A DNA stretch of 35,818 bases from Janthinobacterium sp. GW458P (GTDB lineage Bacteria; Pseudomonadota; Gammaproteobacteria; Burkholderiales; Burkholderiaceae_D), in the NCBI RefSeq assembly GCF_002127585.1, contig NZ_NEGZ01000022.1:1201-37018 (forward strand). The letters are read 5' to 3'. Position 1 is the stretch's first letter, and every line of letters starts with the position of its first letter. Both the position numbers and the translations under genes were made by a program. The notes beneath the pieces were generated by a model, which searched no databases, was not told the origin of the DNA, and saw only the letters and a list, made by a program, of their open reading frames with translations. Positions 7,093-16,129 of the stretch are shown piece after piece.

Positions 7093-9594
7093 ATGTCTCC
7101 AGTTATGTCCTCCCGGCCAAGGCCGCGCATCAAGCGCATGGCATATGCCATCCAGTTCATCTTCATCGGTTCGGCCCTGCTGCTGAACGCGCCCATGCCG
7201 GCGCTGGCGCAGGAAAGCGCGGCGGCGCAAACGGCGAGCCACGACTTTCAGGTGCCGGCCGGCGACCTGGCCGCCGCCCTGCGCCACGTGGCCAGCCAGT
7301 CCAGGGTGATCCTCAGCTTCACGCCGGAGCAGACGCGCGGCAAGTCGTCCGCGGGCCTCACGGGTCGCCACGAGGTGCTGGCCGCCCTGAACGGCGTGCT
7401 GCGCGGCAGCGGATTGACCGCCGAGCGCAGCGCCAACGGCAGCTACCTGCTGCGCACGGCCGATGCCGTAGCGGGCGGCGAGGCGCTGTCGATGATGCCG
7501 GAGGTATCGGTCAAGGCGCAGCAGGATGCCACCGAAGGCACGGGCGCCTATGTCTCGGCCCTGCCGGTTTCCACCGCCACGCCGCTGGGCTTGTCGATCA
7601 GGGAAACGCCGCAGTCGGTCAGCGTCATCACGCAGCAGCGCATGCAGGACCAGGGCCTGAACAGCATCGCGCAAGTCATGGCGCAAACGCCGGGCATCAC
7701 GCTGTTCTCGCTGGGCAGCGAACGCACGGGCTTTACTTCGCGCGGCTATGCGATTACCAACTACCAGCTCGATGGCGTCAGCACGCATTCGGAAAACCTG
7801 GGCCTCAATGCGATACCGTCGCAAAGCCTGGCCGACATGGCGCTGTACGACCGTATCGAAGTGCTGCGCGGCGCCTCGGGCCTGATGACGGGCGCGGGCG
7901 ATGCCTCGGGCGCCATCAACATGGTGCGCAAGAAGCCGACCGCGCAGTTCCAGGCGTCCGTCGAGGGCGAGCTGGGCTCTTACGATGAACGGCGCGCCAT
8001 GGCCGACATCGCGGGTCCGCTGAACGAGGCGCGCACCGTGCGCGGCCGCCTAGTGACGGTGTACGAGGAAGGCGACAGCATCATCGACGGCTACAGCCGC
8101 GACAAGAAAGTGGTGTATGGCGTGGTCGAGGCGGACCTGTCCAGCGACACGAAGCTGACGGCCGGCGTCACGCACCAGCGCAAGCGCTCGAACGGATCCC
8201 TGTCCTACCTGGGCTTCCCCCTGTTTTACAGCAATGGCGCCATGACGGATCTGCCCCGCTCCTTCAGCCCGGCGGCCAGGTCGAATCGCTTCGACACCAA
8301 TTCGACCGACCTCTTCGTCACGCTGGAGCACGCACTGGCGAACGACTGGAAACTGAAGATCTCGGCCGACCGCGTGCAGTCCTCGCAGGAAGAGCGCTCC
8401 GTGTTCATGAACGTGAGTGGCGGCTTGCCCGACCAGGCCACGGGCGATGGCCTGCGCATGAGCGCCGACTACCGCATTTACCAGCTCCAGGTCAATAGCG
8501 TGGACGCCAACGTGCGCGGACCGTTCAACGCATTCGGCCGCCAGCACGAACTGGTACTGGGCATGGACTACAACGAATTTCAAAGCACGACCGATGGCCG
8601 CTTCGACAAGAACATCCAGGGCAAGCCCGTCAACCTGTACCGCTGGAATCGCATGGCAACGCCCGTGTTTGGCGATACCTTCGTCACCCACGACAGCACG
8701 CGCCGCCAGGCCAGCGCCTATGCGGCCAGCCGCTTTACGCTGTCCGAGCGCCTGAAACTGATCGCCGGCGCTAAAGTACTGCGCTACAGCGAAAACTACA
8801 TCTCGGACGCGCCCACCGTGCCATTTTATAGCGCGTCGCCAGCCTCGGACAGCAGCGTCTTCACGCCGTACGGCGGCCTGGTGTACGACATCGACGGCAC
8901 GCACAGCGCCTACGCCAGCTACTCCACCATCTACCAGCCGCAAGCCTCGCAAGACCGCTACGGCAAGCTGCTGGCGCCGCGCGAGGGCAAGACCTTTGAA
9001 GCGGGCATCAAGAGCGGCTGGTTCGATGGCCGCCTGAACACGGCCGCCGCGCTATATCTGATCCGCCAGAAAAACCTGGCTGAAACGGATCCGGGCCACA
9101 CCCTGCCCGGCTCCAACGATCCGGCGTTCCGCACCATCAAGGGCGCCGATACCAAGGGCATCGACCTGGAAGCGACGGGCGCCCTCACGCCAAGCTGGAA
9201 TGTGTCGGCCTCGTGGTCGTACAGCCAGACGGAAAACAATACCGGCAAGGCGATCCAGACCACCTTCCCGCGCCACCTGGTGAAGCTGTGGACCACTTAT
9301 CGGCTGCCCGGCGAGCTGCATCGCCTGACGGTGGGCGGCGGCATGAACTGGCAGAGCCGCGTGTATTCCGACATCGATGCGTGGCAGATCAATAGTACCC
9401 TGCACTGGGAACAGAAAGCGTACTCGGTAGCCAGCCTGATGGCGCGCTACGACGTCAACGACAAGCTGTCGGCCACCGTCAACGTGGCCAACCTGTTCGA
9501 CAAACAGTACACTGCTTCCGTGTCGGACTGGTGGTACTCGGGCATGTATGGTCCGGCGCGCAAGGTGGCATTGACCGTCCGCTACCAGTTCTAG
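7093..9594 (+). CDS. fecA: TonB-dependent siderophore receptor with signalling (STN) domain
   Basis: Start ATG 7093 has AAGG a few bases upstream. The 833-residue precursor has a signal peptide (cleavage after ALAQ, residue 40), a secretin/TonB short N-terminal (STN) domain at about 50-121 (FQVPAGDLAAALRHVASQS), a TonB-box-like PEVSV at 136-140, and the plug domain with RETPQSVSVITQQRMQDQG and LDGVSTHS. The 22-strand barrel ends in the typical aromatic terminus YQF. It resembles FpvA/FhuE/FoxA-type ferric siderophore receptors more than the citrate receptor itself, so the symbol is by system analogy. The STN domain and the upstream fecI-fecR pair show that it also signals ligand binding. The stop codon lies four bases before the duplicated leader described separately. 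Confidence 0.93.
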   Translation: MSPVMSSRPRPRIKRMAYAIQFIFIGSALLLNAPMPALAQESAAAQTASHDFQVPAGDLAAALRHVASQSRVILSFTPEQTRGKSSAGLTGRHEVLAALNGVLRGSGLTAERSANGSYLLRTADAVAGGEALSMMPEVSVKAQQDATEGTGAYVSALPVSTATPLGLSIRETPQSVSVITQQRMQDQGLNSIAQVMAQTPGITLFSLGSERTGFTSRGYAITNYQLDGVSTHSENLGLNAIPSQSLADMALYDRIEVLRGASGLMTGAGDASGAINMVRKKPTAQFQASVEGELGSYDERRAMADIAGPLNEARTVRGRLVTVYEEGDSIIDGYSRDKKVVYGVVEADLSSDTKLTAGVTHQRKRSNGSLSYLGFPLFYSNGAMTDLPRSFSPAARSNRFDTNSTDLFVTLEHALANDWKLKISADRVQSSQEERSVFMNVSGGLPDQATGDGLRMSADYRIYQLQVNSVDANVRGPFNAFGRQHELVLGMDYNEFQSTTDGRFDKNIQGKPVNLYRWNRMATPVFGDTFVTHDSTRRQASAYAASRFTLSERLKLIAGAKVLRYSENYISDAPTVPFYSASPASDSSVFTPYGGLVYDIDGTHSAYASYSTIYQPQASQDRYGKLLAPREGKTFEAGIKSGWFDGRLNTAAALYLIRQKNLAETDPGHTLPGSNDPAFRTIKGADTKGIDLEATGALTPSWNVSASWSYSQTENNTGKAIQTTFPRHLVKLWTTYRLPGELHRLTVGGGMNWQSRVYSDIDAWQINSTLHWEQKAYSVASLMARYDVNDKLSATVNVANLFDKQYTASVSDWWYSGMYGPARKVALTVRYQF

Positions 9595-9598
9595 GATT

Positions 9599-9756
9599 GG
9601 GCCGAATAGTTCACACTAGCGCAGGGCCGGTGATACAATTTTCCCGCTTCACGAGTGTCGATGGCCCGCGCCACCGGTACTCGTGCCCATAGAGACACCC
9701 AAGGAGAATGTGAGAAGGACCTCGCCCTGCCAGCTGATCCAGCCGGCCAAGCTGCC
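9599..9756 (+). repeat. Left copy of duplicated leader (promoter, hairpin, SD, dead start)
   Basis: This stretch aligns with 16260-16423, the leader and first codons of the phosphoesterase gene. It opens with TGGGCCGAATAG against TGGGCTGAATAA and keeps the promoter (TTCACA 9610-9615, 18 bases, TACAAT 9634-9639), the hairpin, AAGGAG (9701-9706) and about 14 codons. The GTG start of the right copy is GAG here (9712-9714), two codons are missing, and homology fades after 9756. The copy therefore cannot make the phosphoesterase N-terminus in frame. It begins four bases behind the fecA stop. The rest of the gap to 9848 shows nothing further that I recognise. Confidence 0.88.
9650..9685 (+). promoter_or_regulatory. 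Leader hairpin, left copy
   Basis: Arms CACGAGTGTCG (9650-9660) and CGGTACTCGTG (9675-9685) pair over 11 positions, two of them G-U, around a 14-base loop. It sits between the TACAAT box and AAGGAG, so it would be in the 5' untranslated RNA. No U run follows, so it is not a standard terminator. The right copy has an equally sized hairpin with different bases and full pairing. Confidence 0.8.
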
Positions 9757-9848
9757 TGGAGGCAGAACCACACCGGCTTCCTTGCGGCGACCAGTGTGAT
9801 GCAATGAAGGTAGATGCTGGGGAATTCCTGGCTATTTTCCGGAAACGA

Positions 9849-10304
9849 TTATTTCATCGTGAACGTGACAGCCCAGGCATGCGTCGACATGTCAGTCGAA
9901 GTGATCGTCGCGGTACATACAGCGCCGCCACTTGGCGTAGCTACCTTTGACCACTGCGGCGTCTGAACCCCGTTACTGCCGGTGGCGAATGTATAGGCAG
10001 TGTGAAACTGGCATTGCTTGCGCCCCATAGTATAGATCAAGGAGGCATAATTGACGATGGGGGTTAAATTGCTTTGCACCCGAAAGCTATTTTGCTCTAA
10101 CGCCGGTATTTTCGGGGCCGGCGTCGGAGACGCATTGGCCTGCGTACTAATCTCGTTATTAGTGGCGATCCACTGAACAGCCTGTTCAGTTGCATTCAGA
10201 TTTTTCACCGTAACAAGGACTTGTGGTCCTGCAAAAGCGACAACAGGTGCAGACATACCCAAGCTAATCAATACCCCGCCGAGAAGTCGTTTGGAAAATT
10301 TCAA
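9849..10304 (-). CDS. Secreted hypothetical protein, 151 aa
   Basis: Translation probably begins at TTG 10304, since AAGGA stands 8 bases upstream in the transcript and the resulting N-terminus (MKFSKRLLGGVLISLGMSAPVVAFA) is a classic Sec signal peptide cut after AFA. The mature protein, about 125 residues, starts with a strand (PQVLVTVKNLN), has a Pro/Ala patch (SPTPAPKIP) and two cysteines that could form a disulfide (in RKQCQFH and AVCTATI). It looks like a small beta-sandwich. I recognise no family. It lies 28 bases downstream of another leftward gene and is likely co-transcribed with it. Base composition is visibly more A/T-rich than the fec genes, suggesting transfer. Confidence 0.72.
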   Translation of the reverse strand: MKFSKRLLGGVLISLGMSAPVVAFAGPQVLVTVKNLNATEQAVQWIATNNEISTQANASPTPAPKIPALEQNSFRVQSNLTPIVNYASLIYTMGRKQCQFHTAYTFATGSNGVQTPQWSKVATPSGGAVCTATITSTDMSTHAWAVTFTMK

Positions 10305-10332
10305 GATAAGCTTCCTTAGTGTTTATCCATTT

Positions 10333-11148
10333 TCAGGATGAAATGGATGGATTAGAGCCTAGGCTCAAGATTTCAAATAAATCCGGAACAGCTCCGGCAT
10401 TTTTACTTTTCATCAAACTCGCAAGAGATCCAGGCGTGGCCGGCGCATTTCCGGCGGCATGGTTGAAATAATTAAAATCGAGTTTAATTTTACCTTCCAG
10501 ATCAGTAGCATAGTTTTCTGGATAAAGAACCTGCTCCAGCTTAGGCAAGTCATTGAAATGTGCTAAAACTGATTTGAAAAAATTGGTTGTCTTTCCTGTT
10601 GTGTTGTATTCCCTCATTCCTTCAGCCAGAACTTGGCTGCGCCACGCCTCTTCTTCCCTGTATGCCTGCATAAAGGCGGCGCGCCGCTCATTTACCGTAA
10701 AAGTGCCACTTTCATCTTGGGCGATGGTTGCCAATTGCTCGCGCGATAGCCCCACAAATGGATTGCGGGCCTTGCCATCCACGTAAGCGGTTGCCGCAGC
10801 AGCTGACTGCGCCGATGGCGCATCATTTGGTGCTGGAACCTGCTTCGCTGCCGCCGTTTTATGCTCGTCATCAAGCTTGTAGAGTATGGTGTCGGTATTC
10901 TTATTGATTTTAGCCACGAGAGATAGCCGGTCTAGTCCCTGCATGCTAGTGGCGGTAGTCGATGCGGCTTTGGATAATCGGACAGCAAGAGTCGAGATGA
11001 CCATGCCTTCCGAAACAGCGCCAATGATAGCTTTCGCATCAACCGACGCCCCCCCCCCTGTTAATGCCATATTGCCTTCGGCATTGGAAACCGAGGAGGA
11101 ATTACTTTCCCGACGAAGCGAAAATCCCGATGCAGGAATACTTACCAT
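10333..11148 (-). CDS. Hypothetical protein, 271 aa, with homopolymeric G10 tract in its coding strand
   Basis: The frame is open from ATG 11160, but ATG 11148 is preferred because GGAG lies six bases before it. The N-terminal part (VSIPASGFSLRRES, then Ser/Asn/Gly-rich) looks flexible. A helical stretch follows (AKAIIGAVSEGMVISTLAVRLSKAA), then an Ala-rich linker. The C-terminal half is a compact helical domain containing LSREQLATIAQDESG, FTVNERRAAFMQAYREEEAW and MREYNTTGKTTNFF. No signal peptide is evident. I believe related C-terminal domains occur in uncharacterised proteins of other proteobacteria, but I cannot name the family. The coding strand has ten consecutive G's near codons 32-35. 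It is the first gene of a leftward pair and is divergent from the exporter operon. Confidence 0.75.
   Translation of the reverse strand: MVSIPASGFSLRRESNSSSVSNAEGNMALTGGGASVDAKAIIGAVSEGMVISTLAVRLSKAASTTATSMQGLDRLSLVAKINKNTDTILYKLDDEHKTAAAKQVPAPNDAPSAQSAAAATAYVDGKARNPFVGLSREQLATIAQDESGTFTVNERRAAFMQAYREEEAWRSQVLAEGMREYNTTGKTTNFFKSVLAHFNDLPKLEQVLYPENYATDLEGKIKLDFNYFNHAAGNAPATPGSLASLMKSKNAGAVPDLFEILSLGSNPSISS
11049..11058. repeat. Homopolymeric C10/G10 tract inside a coding region
   Basis: Ten consecutive C's on the plus strand give G10 on the coding strand of the leftward 271-aa gene, encoding Thr-Gly-Gly-Gly-Ala. Such tracts are typical sites of slipped-strand frameshifting. At this length the frame is intact. 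Confidence 0.9.
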
Positions 11149-11238
11149 TGTCATCTCCATGATTAATAAATATTACTATACCACAACAAATATCAAGCCA
11201 CCTACCAGCGGCTTTCATTAATTCAATTGTGATTATGT

Positions 11239-11493
11239 GTGAGTATTGACGAAAGTAGGAAAATTTCGCATAAAGCTTCCATCAGCATTCCCAAATTGCC
11301 GTGCGTCAGGCATGATCCGACATTTCTCGCTGAGAATCTTCGAAAAAACCTGCCACATGGCTTTATCAGCGACACACCCCGTCAAAAGAAAACTGGCCAA
11401 GACCTCCATATGTGGCGACTCGCATCTGGAAATGAGTATGGCATTTGCGAAGTGAATGACTTAGAATCAATGGCCTACAGTCGATGGATATAA
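11239..11493 (+). CDS. Possible small protein ahead of the exporter operon, 84 aa
   Basis: A GTG-initiated frame (11239) ends at TAA 11491-11493, three bases before the ATG of the ABC ATPase gene. The protein is polar with two cysteines and a C-terminal half reading DLHMWRLASGNEYGICEVND. No Shine-Dalgarno is visible, and a competing 69-codon frame (TTG 11246 to 11455) overlaps it. The close spacing to the ATPase gene, which itself lacks a clear ribosome site, would fit translational coupling. No signal or double-glycine leader is seen. Otherwise the 11149-11496 stretch is A/T-rich intergenic DNA with no clear promoter. Confidence 0.3.
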   Translation: MSIDESRKISHKASISIPKLPCVRHDPTFLAENLRKNLPHGFISDTPRQKKTGQDLHMWRLASGNEYGICEVNDLESMAYSRWI

Positions 11494-11496
11494 TGA

Positions 11497-12216
11497 ATGC
11501 CGAAAGCCCCTGACATCGATCCGATTCTCCGATTGACGCACTTGTACCGTAATTTCCCTCACCCTGGCGGTGTTGTCGCGGCATTGCAGGACGTTTCGCT
11601 AGTCGTACACCGAGGGGAATCCTGCGCCATCACGGGCACATCGGGTTCTGGAAAAAGCACGCTGCTTAATATTCTGGGACTATTGGATAAACCAGACGCG
11701 GGCAAATTTGAGTTCTGCGGAATGGATGTGACAAGCACTAGCGCCGATCAACTTGCTCAGATACGAAACGATAAGATAGGGTTTGTCTTTCAATCCTTCA
11801 ACCTCTTGCCACAACTCGACGCGGTGGATAACGTTGCTCTGCCACTCTACTATCGCGGCATCGATCGAGAGCCGGCGAGAAAACTGGCATGCGAGCAACT
11901 CGATCGCATGGGCTTGAGCTCACGGGCCTTGCACAAACCGGCAGATATGTCCGGGGGCCAGCGTCAACGCGTCGCGATCGCCAGGGCTCTCATAGGCCAG
12001 CCGTCGATCATCCTAGCCGATGAGCCTACCGGCAGCTTGGACAGTTCCATCGCTGCCGTTATTCTTGATACCTTATTTGACCTCAACCGTGAAAAGGCCG
12101 TTTCCCTGCTAATCGTGACGCATGACGTCTCGGCCGCCGCGCGCTGCGAACGTCACTTCGACATCTGCCACGGCCGCCTGCTGGAACGTGGTTTACCAGA
12201 TGCGAGGCGAGCATGA
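11497..12216 (+). CDS. ABC exporter ATP-binding protein, MacB/LolD class
   Basis: A 239-residue ABC ATPase. In order it has Walker [10 protein letters not shown] (about residues 48-56), Q-loop region [18 protein letters not shown], signature [15 protein letters not shown] (Met for the usual Leu), Walker [14 protein letters not shown] and H-loop IVTHD. The Q-loop and signature style are those of the MacB/LolD/FtsE class, whose ATPases power mechanotransmission rather than classical import. The stop codon overlaps the next start (ATGA). Together with the next three genes it would form a tripartite exporter spanning both membranes. The substrate is unknown; peptides, lipopeptides and macrolides are known for the class. 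Confidence 0.93.
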   Translation: MPKAPDIDPILRLTHLYRNFPHPGGVVAALQDVSLVVHRGESCAITGTSGSGKSTLLNILGLLDKPDAGKFEFCGMDVTSTSADQLAQIRNDKIGFVFQSFNLLPQLDAVDNVALPLYYRGIDREPARKLACEQLDRMGLSSRALHKPADMSGGQRQRVAIARALIGQPSIILADEPTGSLDSSIAAVILDTLFDLNREKAVSLLIVTHDVSAAARCERHFDICHGRLLERGLPDARRA

Positions 12217-13415
12217 CCAGCAGCAAGGCGGCACGCATACGGCCCGGCCCCTCCCCCCGCCAGTTAATCTCTGAAGCAACCCGGAACATCAGGAGTCTTA
12301 CCCAGCGCGCGATGCTGAGCATGCTGGGAATCGCCATCGGGAGCGCCTCGATCGTCGCCTTACTAAGCCTGAGTCAAGGCGCTGCGGAGGACTCGTTACG
12401 CGCATTCGAATCCCTCGGCTCCAACATTGGCATTGCCAGCCTTCAGGAAACGGCCAGCACGCCCACACCATTGCACTTTGACGCTACGCAAGCGCGCCGC
12501 GTGGCCGGGATCGTCGAAGTGGCACCTCTGGCTTTACTGTCCGCAACGGTTCAAAGCAAGGGCATGCACATCGACACTACCGTACTGGGAACCCAGGAAT
12601 CCATCGCCCGCATCTTTGAATGGGTTCCCATCAAGGGGCGCTTTATATCGGACCTGGACGGCCGAGCTACCTACGCCATTATCGGCAACGACATTGCGAC
12701 CAAGCTCGGGATCGGCGGAACCGGAGGCACCCACGTCATTCAGATAGACCATTATCTGTTTAGCATCATCGGCGTACTTCCTGCACAATTGCCGAATCCA
12801 CTGTTGCCGGTCTCGGTCAATCAATCGGTGATTATTCCCTTGGCATCAATGAGGCGACTGCAAGGCGCACCGGATATTTCCAGCATAATTTTCAGATCGA
12901 CGGGCAGTGCCAACATCATGGCAACAGCAGACCGTTTGAAGGAGTATCTATTGGCACGCTATCCTTCGCGCACGGTGGAAATGCAGCTTCCCATGCAGTT
13001 ACTTGATGGCATGCGCGGGCAGGCCAGGAATTTTTCATATCTTCTCGCTGCCCTGGGGGGCATCTCATTGCTAGTCAGCGGCATCGGCATCATGAACGTG
13101 ATGCTGATGAGCGTAGCGGAACGGCGCAAGGAAATTGGTGTACGCCTCAGTGTCGGCGCCCGCCAGCGCGACATTCGCAACCTGTTCGTTCTCGAGGCGA
13201 TAGAACTGTCCATGGGCGGAGCCCTGGCCGGGCTAGCGCTCGGCGTCGCGACCACGTATGTCTATTCAGCCATGGTTGGATGGCATTTCTGGGTGCCGGC
13301 AAATGCACTGGCTGCCGGGGTTATCTCTCCCATCCTGACCGGTGTCGGATTTGGTCTTTTCCCTGCAATCAAGGCGGCAAAACTGCAACCTGTACAGATA
13401 CTGCGCGATGAATAA
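12213..13415 (+). CDS. MacB-type ABC transporter permease
   Basis: A 400-residue permease that starts inside the ATPase stop (ATGA overlap). It has the MacB layout: an N-terminal membrane helix ([22 protein letters not shown]), a large periplasmic domain from about residue 65 to 280, and three C-terminal helices with the FtsX-family consensus [23 protein letters not shown]. In MacB of E. coli the ATPase and permease are one chain; here they are separate genes. The periplasmic domain would contact the HlyD-like adaptor encoded at 14879. It overlaps the next gene by 8 bases, pointing to strict co-translation. Confidence 0.92.
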   Translation: MTSSKAARIRPGPSPRQLISEATRNIRSLTQRAMLSMLGIAIGSASIVALLSLSQGAAEDSLRAFESLGSNIGIASLQETASTPTPLHFDATQARRVAGIVEVAPLALLSATVQSKGMHIDTTVLGTQESIARIFEWVPIKGRFISDLDGRATYAIIGNDIATKLGIGGTGGTHVIQIDHYLFSIIGVLPAQLPNPLLPVSVNQSVIIPLASMRRLQGAPDISSIIFRSTGSANIMATADRLKEYLLARYPSRTVEMQLPMQLLDGMRGQARNFSYLLAALGGISLLVSGIGIMNVMLMSVAERRKEIGVRLSVGARQRDIRNLFVLEAIELSMGGALAGLALGVATTYVYSAMVGWHFWVPANALAAGVISPILTGVGFGLFPAIKAAKLQPVQILRDE

Positions 13416-14886
13416 GTCAGCGATTTTCGGCGCCCTCTGCGCTCTTTCCTTATCCAACACTTGTCAGGCCGGGTCAGCCTTGGCCTCCCAGCATCCAGTC
13501 CCGTTCGGCCCCACGATGGATGCGCCACTGCTGGCGCGACGGGCCGTCCAACCGGCCAATCTTATGCTGGTTGACGCCATTTATCTGGGATTGCAGGATA
13601 ATCGCGCCATCCGCAGCGCCTACGTGGAACGCATTTCGCAACGTTTCGACCTTGCAGTCGCCGAAGATCGCTTTACTCCCAAGCTGGTCCTGAGCAGCCG
13701 CTTTCTCACGCAAAGGTCAGAGCAACAGCGTTGGCGAACGCTTGAAGTCGCGCCCATCGCAACGATGCTGAGTCCAATCGGCACGAGGGTGAACCTCGCG
13801 TGGAACGGATTGCTGAACAAATCCGGGCAAACTACGGATGGCCGCCATGCCAATGCCAACATCTCGGTCATTCAGCCTCTTTTGCGTGACGCCGGATGGG
13901 AAATCGGCATGGTGCCAGTGCGTCTCGCAAGGCTGGCCGAAGAAAGCAGCCAGCTAAGCTTGAAATCACAGCTGGCACGTGTCGTCACTCAAATCATTTA
14001 CGCTTACCGCGAGCTAATTCGTGCCCAGGAACAACTAACGATCGCACAAGATAGTCTGGAGCGCGGACGCAAGCTACTGGAAATCAATCGGGATCTGGTT
14101 GCAGCCGGACGCATGGCGGAGTTCGACGTCGTGCAAACGGAGGCAGATGTGCTGACTCAAGAGGTCAACGTCGAGGAAGCGCTCAATCAGCACGATCAGC
14201 GCCGCATGGATCTGGTGCGCTTGCTGGCGCTAGACTTGGACCTGCCGCTGCGCGCGGTGGAAACCCTGGAGCCATCGCCGGTCAAAATCGATCTGAAGGA
14301 AGCGAAAGAGATCGCGATCGCCAACCAACCAGACTACTTGATCCGCCAAATCGCTAACAAACAAGCGGAGATCAATCTCGCTGCCGCAAGCAACCAACGC
14401 CTGTGGGATTTGTCGCTGGTCAGCGGCGCGACCAGAGAAACACAGCGTCAAGGGGGCTCAGGAGAACGGCAATGGAACGGCTACGTCGGTCTTCAGATAG
14501 ATATTCCCCTCGGCGACATGGCGCGGAAACAGGGCGAGGTACAAGCCGCCACCGCAGTACGAACCCGGGCGCTGCAACTGGAAGAAAGCCGGCAGCAACT
14601 CGAGCAAAACATCACCAGCGCGGTACGCGACATTCAAACTCGCTGGCGTCAATATGGACTGGCGCAACGGGCCAGGGACCTATCGTTGAAAAAGATCCAG
14701 ATTGAGCGTGAAAAACTAACGCTGGGACGCTCATCGAACTTTCAGGTAATCAGCTTTGAGGCCGATCTGCGTCATGCAGAGAATACCCGGCTCAATGCGC
14801 TGATTGCCTATTTGAACGCCCAAGTTGAATTAGATCTGCAACTGGGACTAACATTAGACACTTGGAAAATTTCTTTGAATGGTTAA
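13408..14886 (+). CDS. TolC-family outer-membrane efflux protein
   Basis: Start ATG 13408 lies within the permease 3' end (8-base overlap) and gives a signal peptide [21 protein letters not shown]. An upstream in-frame start at 13342 would lie inside the permease gene and lacks a signal. The 492-residue protein has two repeats of long coiled helices (for example [27 protein letters not shown] and [18 protein letters not shown]) and the NLAWNG- and DIPLGDM-type strands of outer-membrane efflux proteins. It would form the trimeric outer-membrane duct of the tripartite exporter. A TolC gene within the operon suggests a dedicated system. Confidence 0.88.
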   Translation: MNKSAIFGALCALSLSNTCQAGSALASQHPVPFGPTMDAPLLARRAVQPANLMLVDAIYLGLQDNRAIRSAYVERISQRFDLAVAEDRFTPKLVLSSRFLTQRSEQQRWRTLEVAPIATMLSPIGTRVNLAWNGLLNKSGQTTDGRHANANISVIQPLLRDAGWEIGMVPVRLARLAEESSQLSLKSQLARVVTQIIYAYRELIRAQEQLTIAQDSLERGRKLLEINRDLVAAGRMAEFDVVQTEADVLTQEVNVEEALNQHDQRRMDLVRLLALDLDLPLRAVETLEPSPVKIDLKEAKEIAIANQPDYLIRQIANKQAEINLAAASNQRLWDLSLVSGATRETQRQGGSGERQWNGYVGLQIDIPLGDMARKQGEVQAATAVRTRALQLEESRQQLEQNITSAVRDIQTRWRQYGLAQRARDLSLKKIQIEREKLTLGRSSNFQVISFEADLRHAENTRLNALIAYLNAQVELDLQLGLTLDTWKISLNG

Positions 14887-16129
14887 GAAAATCAAACGCT
14901 CGGCCTTCCTGCTGGTGCCATTGGCCGTCCTCGCCATCCTCGCATGCTGGTTCTGGAACGCCCCCACTGCTCCCGCGACCGCTGCTGCAACTCACTTTGT
15001 TACGCAAAAGGAAGCCGTCAGCCATGGCCTGGCGCTGGTGGGAAGGGTTGAACCTGCTGAATCGATCACGCTGACCGCGCCGTTTGACGGCGAAATATTG
15101 CAACGTCGGTTCGAAGAGGGGCAGTACGTTGAGCAAGGCCAGATGCTCATTGAACTCAGCTCTGCCGACATGGATATCAGACTGCGCGAGGCAATGGCAG
15201 ACAGGCTACGGACACAGGCTACGCTACGAAAACTGCAGGACTGGCAAAGTAGCGCCGAGCTCAGGCGGGCGAATCGCTTCCACGCCAATGCAACTCAAAA
15301 TATGGCGGAAATCACGCTGCGCCTTGAAGAAAATGCTGCCTTGTACAAAAAGGGCATTGTCGCCAAAATGGAAGTGGATTCCCTTGCGCAGCAACAGCGC
15401 TCGGCACGCTCCGAGTTAAGCGCTGCCCAAGAAGAGGTCGACGCGCTGGCGGGAGCCGGGCACGGGCAGCAACTGAGGATTGCCTCACTGGAAGACGCAA
15501 ATGCCAAAGACAAGTATGCGGCGCTGGTCGCCACACTGAAGTCCAAGATTGTCGTCGCTCCATTCTCGGGCATAGTGGTCAAGGCGCCGAACAGCGGTGC
15601 CGACGCTCAGGCGGATATCGCCCGCACCGGTTCCCGTGTCACCAGGGGTATGCCACTGCTGGGTCTGGCCAGCCGGGACCGGGTGCGTATCGGCACCACG
15701 GTCGATGAGGCCGAGGTGCGGCAGCTTAAACAGGGACAAGCCGTCGAAGTATCGGGCGAAACCTTTGGCGCAGCTGTCATCAATGGCACGATAGAAGCGA
15801 TATCCTCGGTACCTAGCCTTGTCTCGCAAGGAGCTGCGCCGCGATATGACGTCAAGGTTCACTTGCCTGAATTGGCGCCCGAGGTGCGCGCCCAAATTCG
15901 CCTGGGCATGAGCGCCAATATTAAAATGGTCACCTATAACAATCCTGCCGCAATCGTCGTGCCGATCAATGCGGTATTGACAGAAGATGGCAAGACATTC
16001 GTAGCAGTCGTTGCTGGCAAGGGCGGCATTGAGCGAAAACAGGTACACGTGACGTCCACCACAGAGCAAAATGCCGAGATCACCGGGGTGCCCGCGGGTA
16101 CCCTCATTTCAGTGAGCAATACACGTTAA
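14879..16129 (+). CDS. HlyD/MacA-type periplasmic adaptor protein
   Basis: A 416-residue membrane-fusion protein starting with an 8-base overlap of the TolC-like gene. It has an N-terminal membrane anchor (SAFLLVPLAVLAILACWFW), a first lipoyl half with SITLTAPFDGEILQRRFEEGQ (about residues 62-82), a long coiled-coil hairpin with an Ala/Glu/Arg-rich heptad pattern (about 95-205), a second lipoyl half (KIVVAPFSGIVVKAPNSG), and C-terminal beta-barrel strands (VRIGTTVDEAEVRQLKQGQAVEV). It links the permease to the TolC-like duct. This is the last gene of the operon. An out-of-place coding remnant follows in the same frame. Confidence 0.9.
   Translation: MVKKIKRSAFLLVPLAVLAILACWFWNAPTAPATAAATHFVTQKEAVSHGLALVGRVEPAESITLTAPFDGEILQRRFEEGQYVEQGQMLIELSSADMDIRLREAMADRLRTQATLRKLQDWQSSAELRRANRFHANATQNMAEITLRLEENAALYKKGIVAKMEVDSLAQQQRSARSELSAAQEEVDALAGAGHGQQLRIASLEDANAKDKYAALVATLKSKIVVAPFSGIVVKAPNSGADAQADIARTGSRVTRGMPLLGLASRDRVRIGTTVDEAEVRQLKQGQAVEVSGETFGAAVINGTIEAISSVPSLVSQGAAPRYDVKVHLPELAPEVRAQIRLGMSANIKMVTYNNPAAIVVPINAVLTEDGKTFVAVVAGKGGIERKQVHVTSTTEQNAEITGVPAGTLISVSNTR

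Noticed and set aside
9709-9801. Short frame starting at GTG in the left leader copy
   Set aside because: It is out of frame with the phosphoesterase N-terminus, has no counterpart in the right copy (GTG TGA there) and only 30 codons; best seen as a by-product of decay.
11246-11455. 69-codon TTG frame ahead of the exporter operon
   Set aside because: It has no ribosome site or recognisable features and overlaps the alternative 84-codon frame, which at least abuts the ATPase start.
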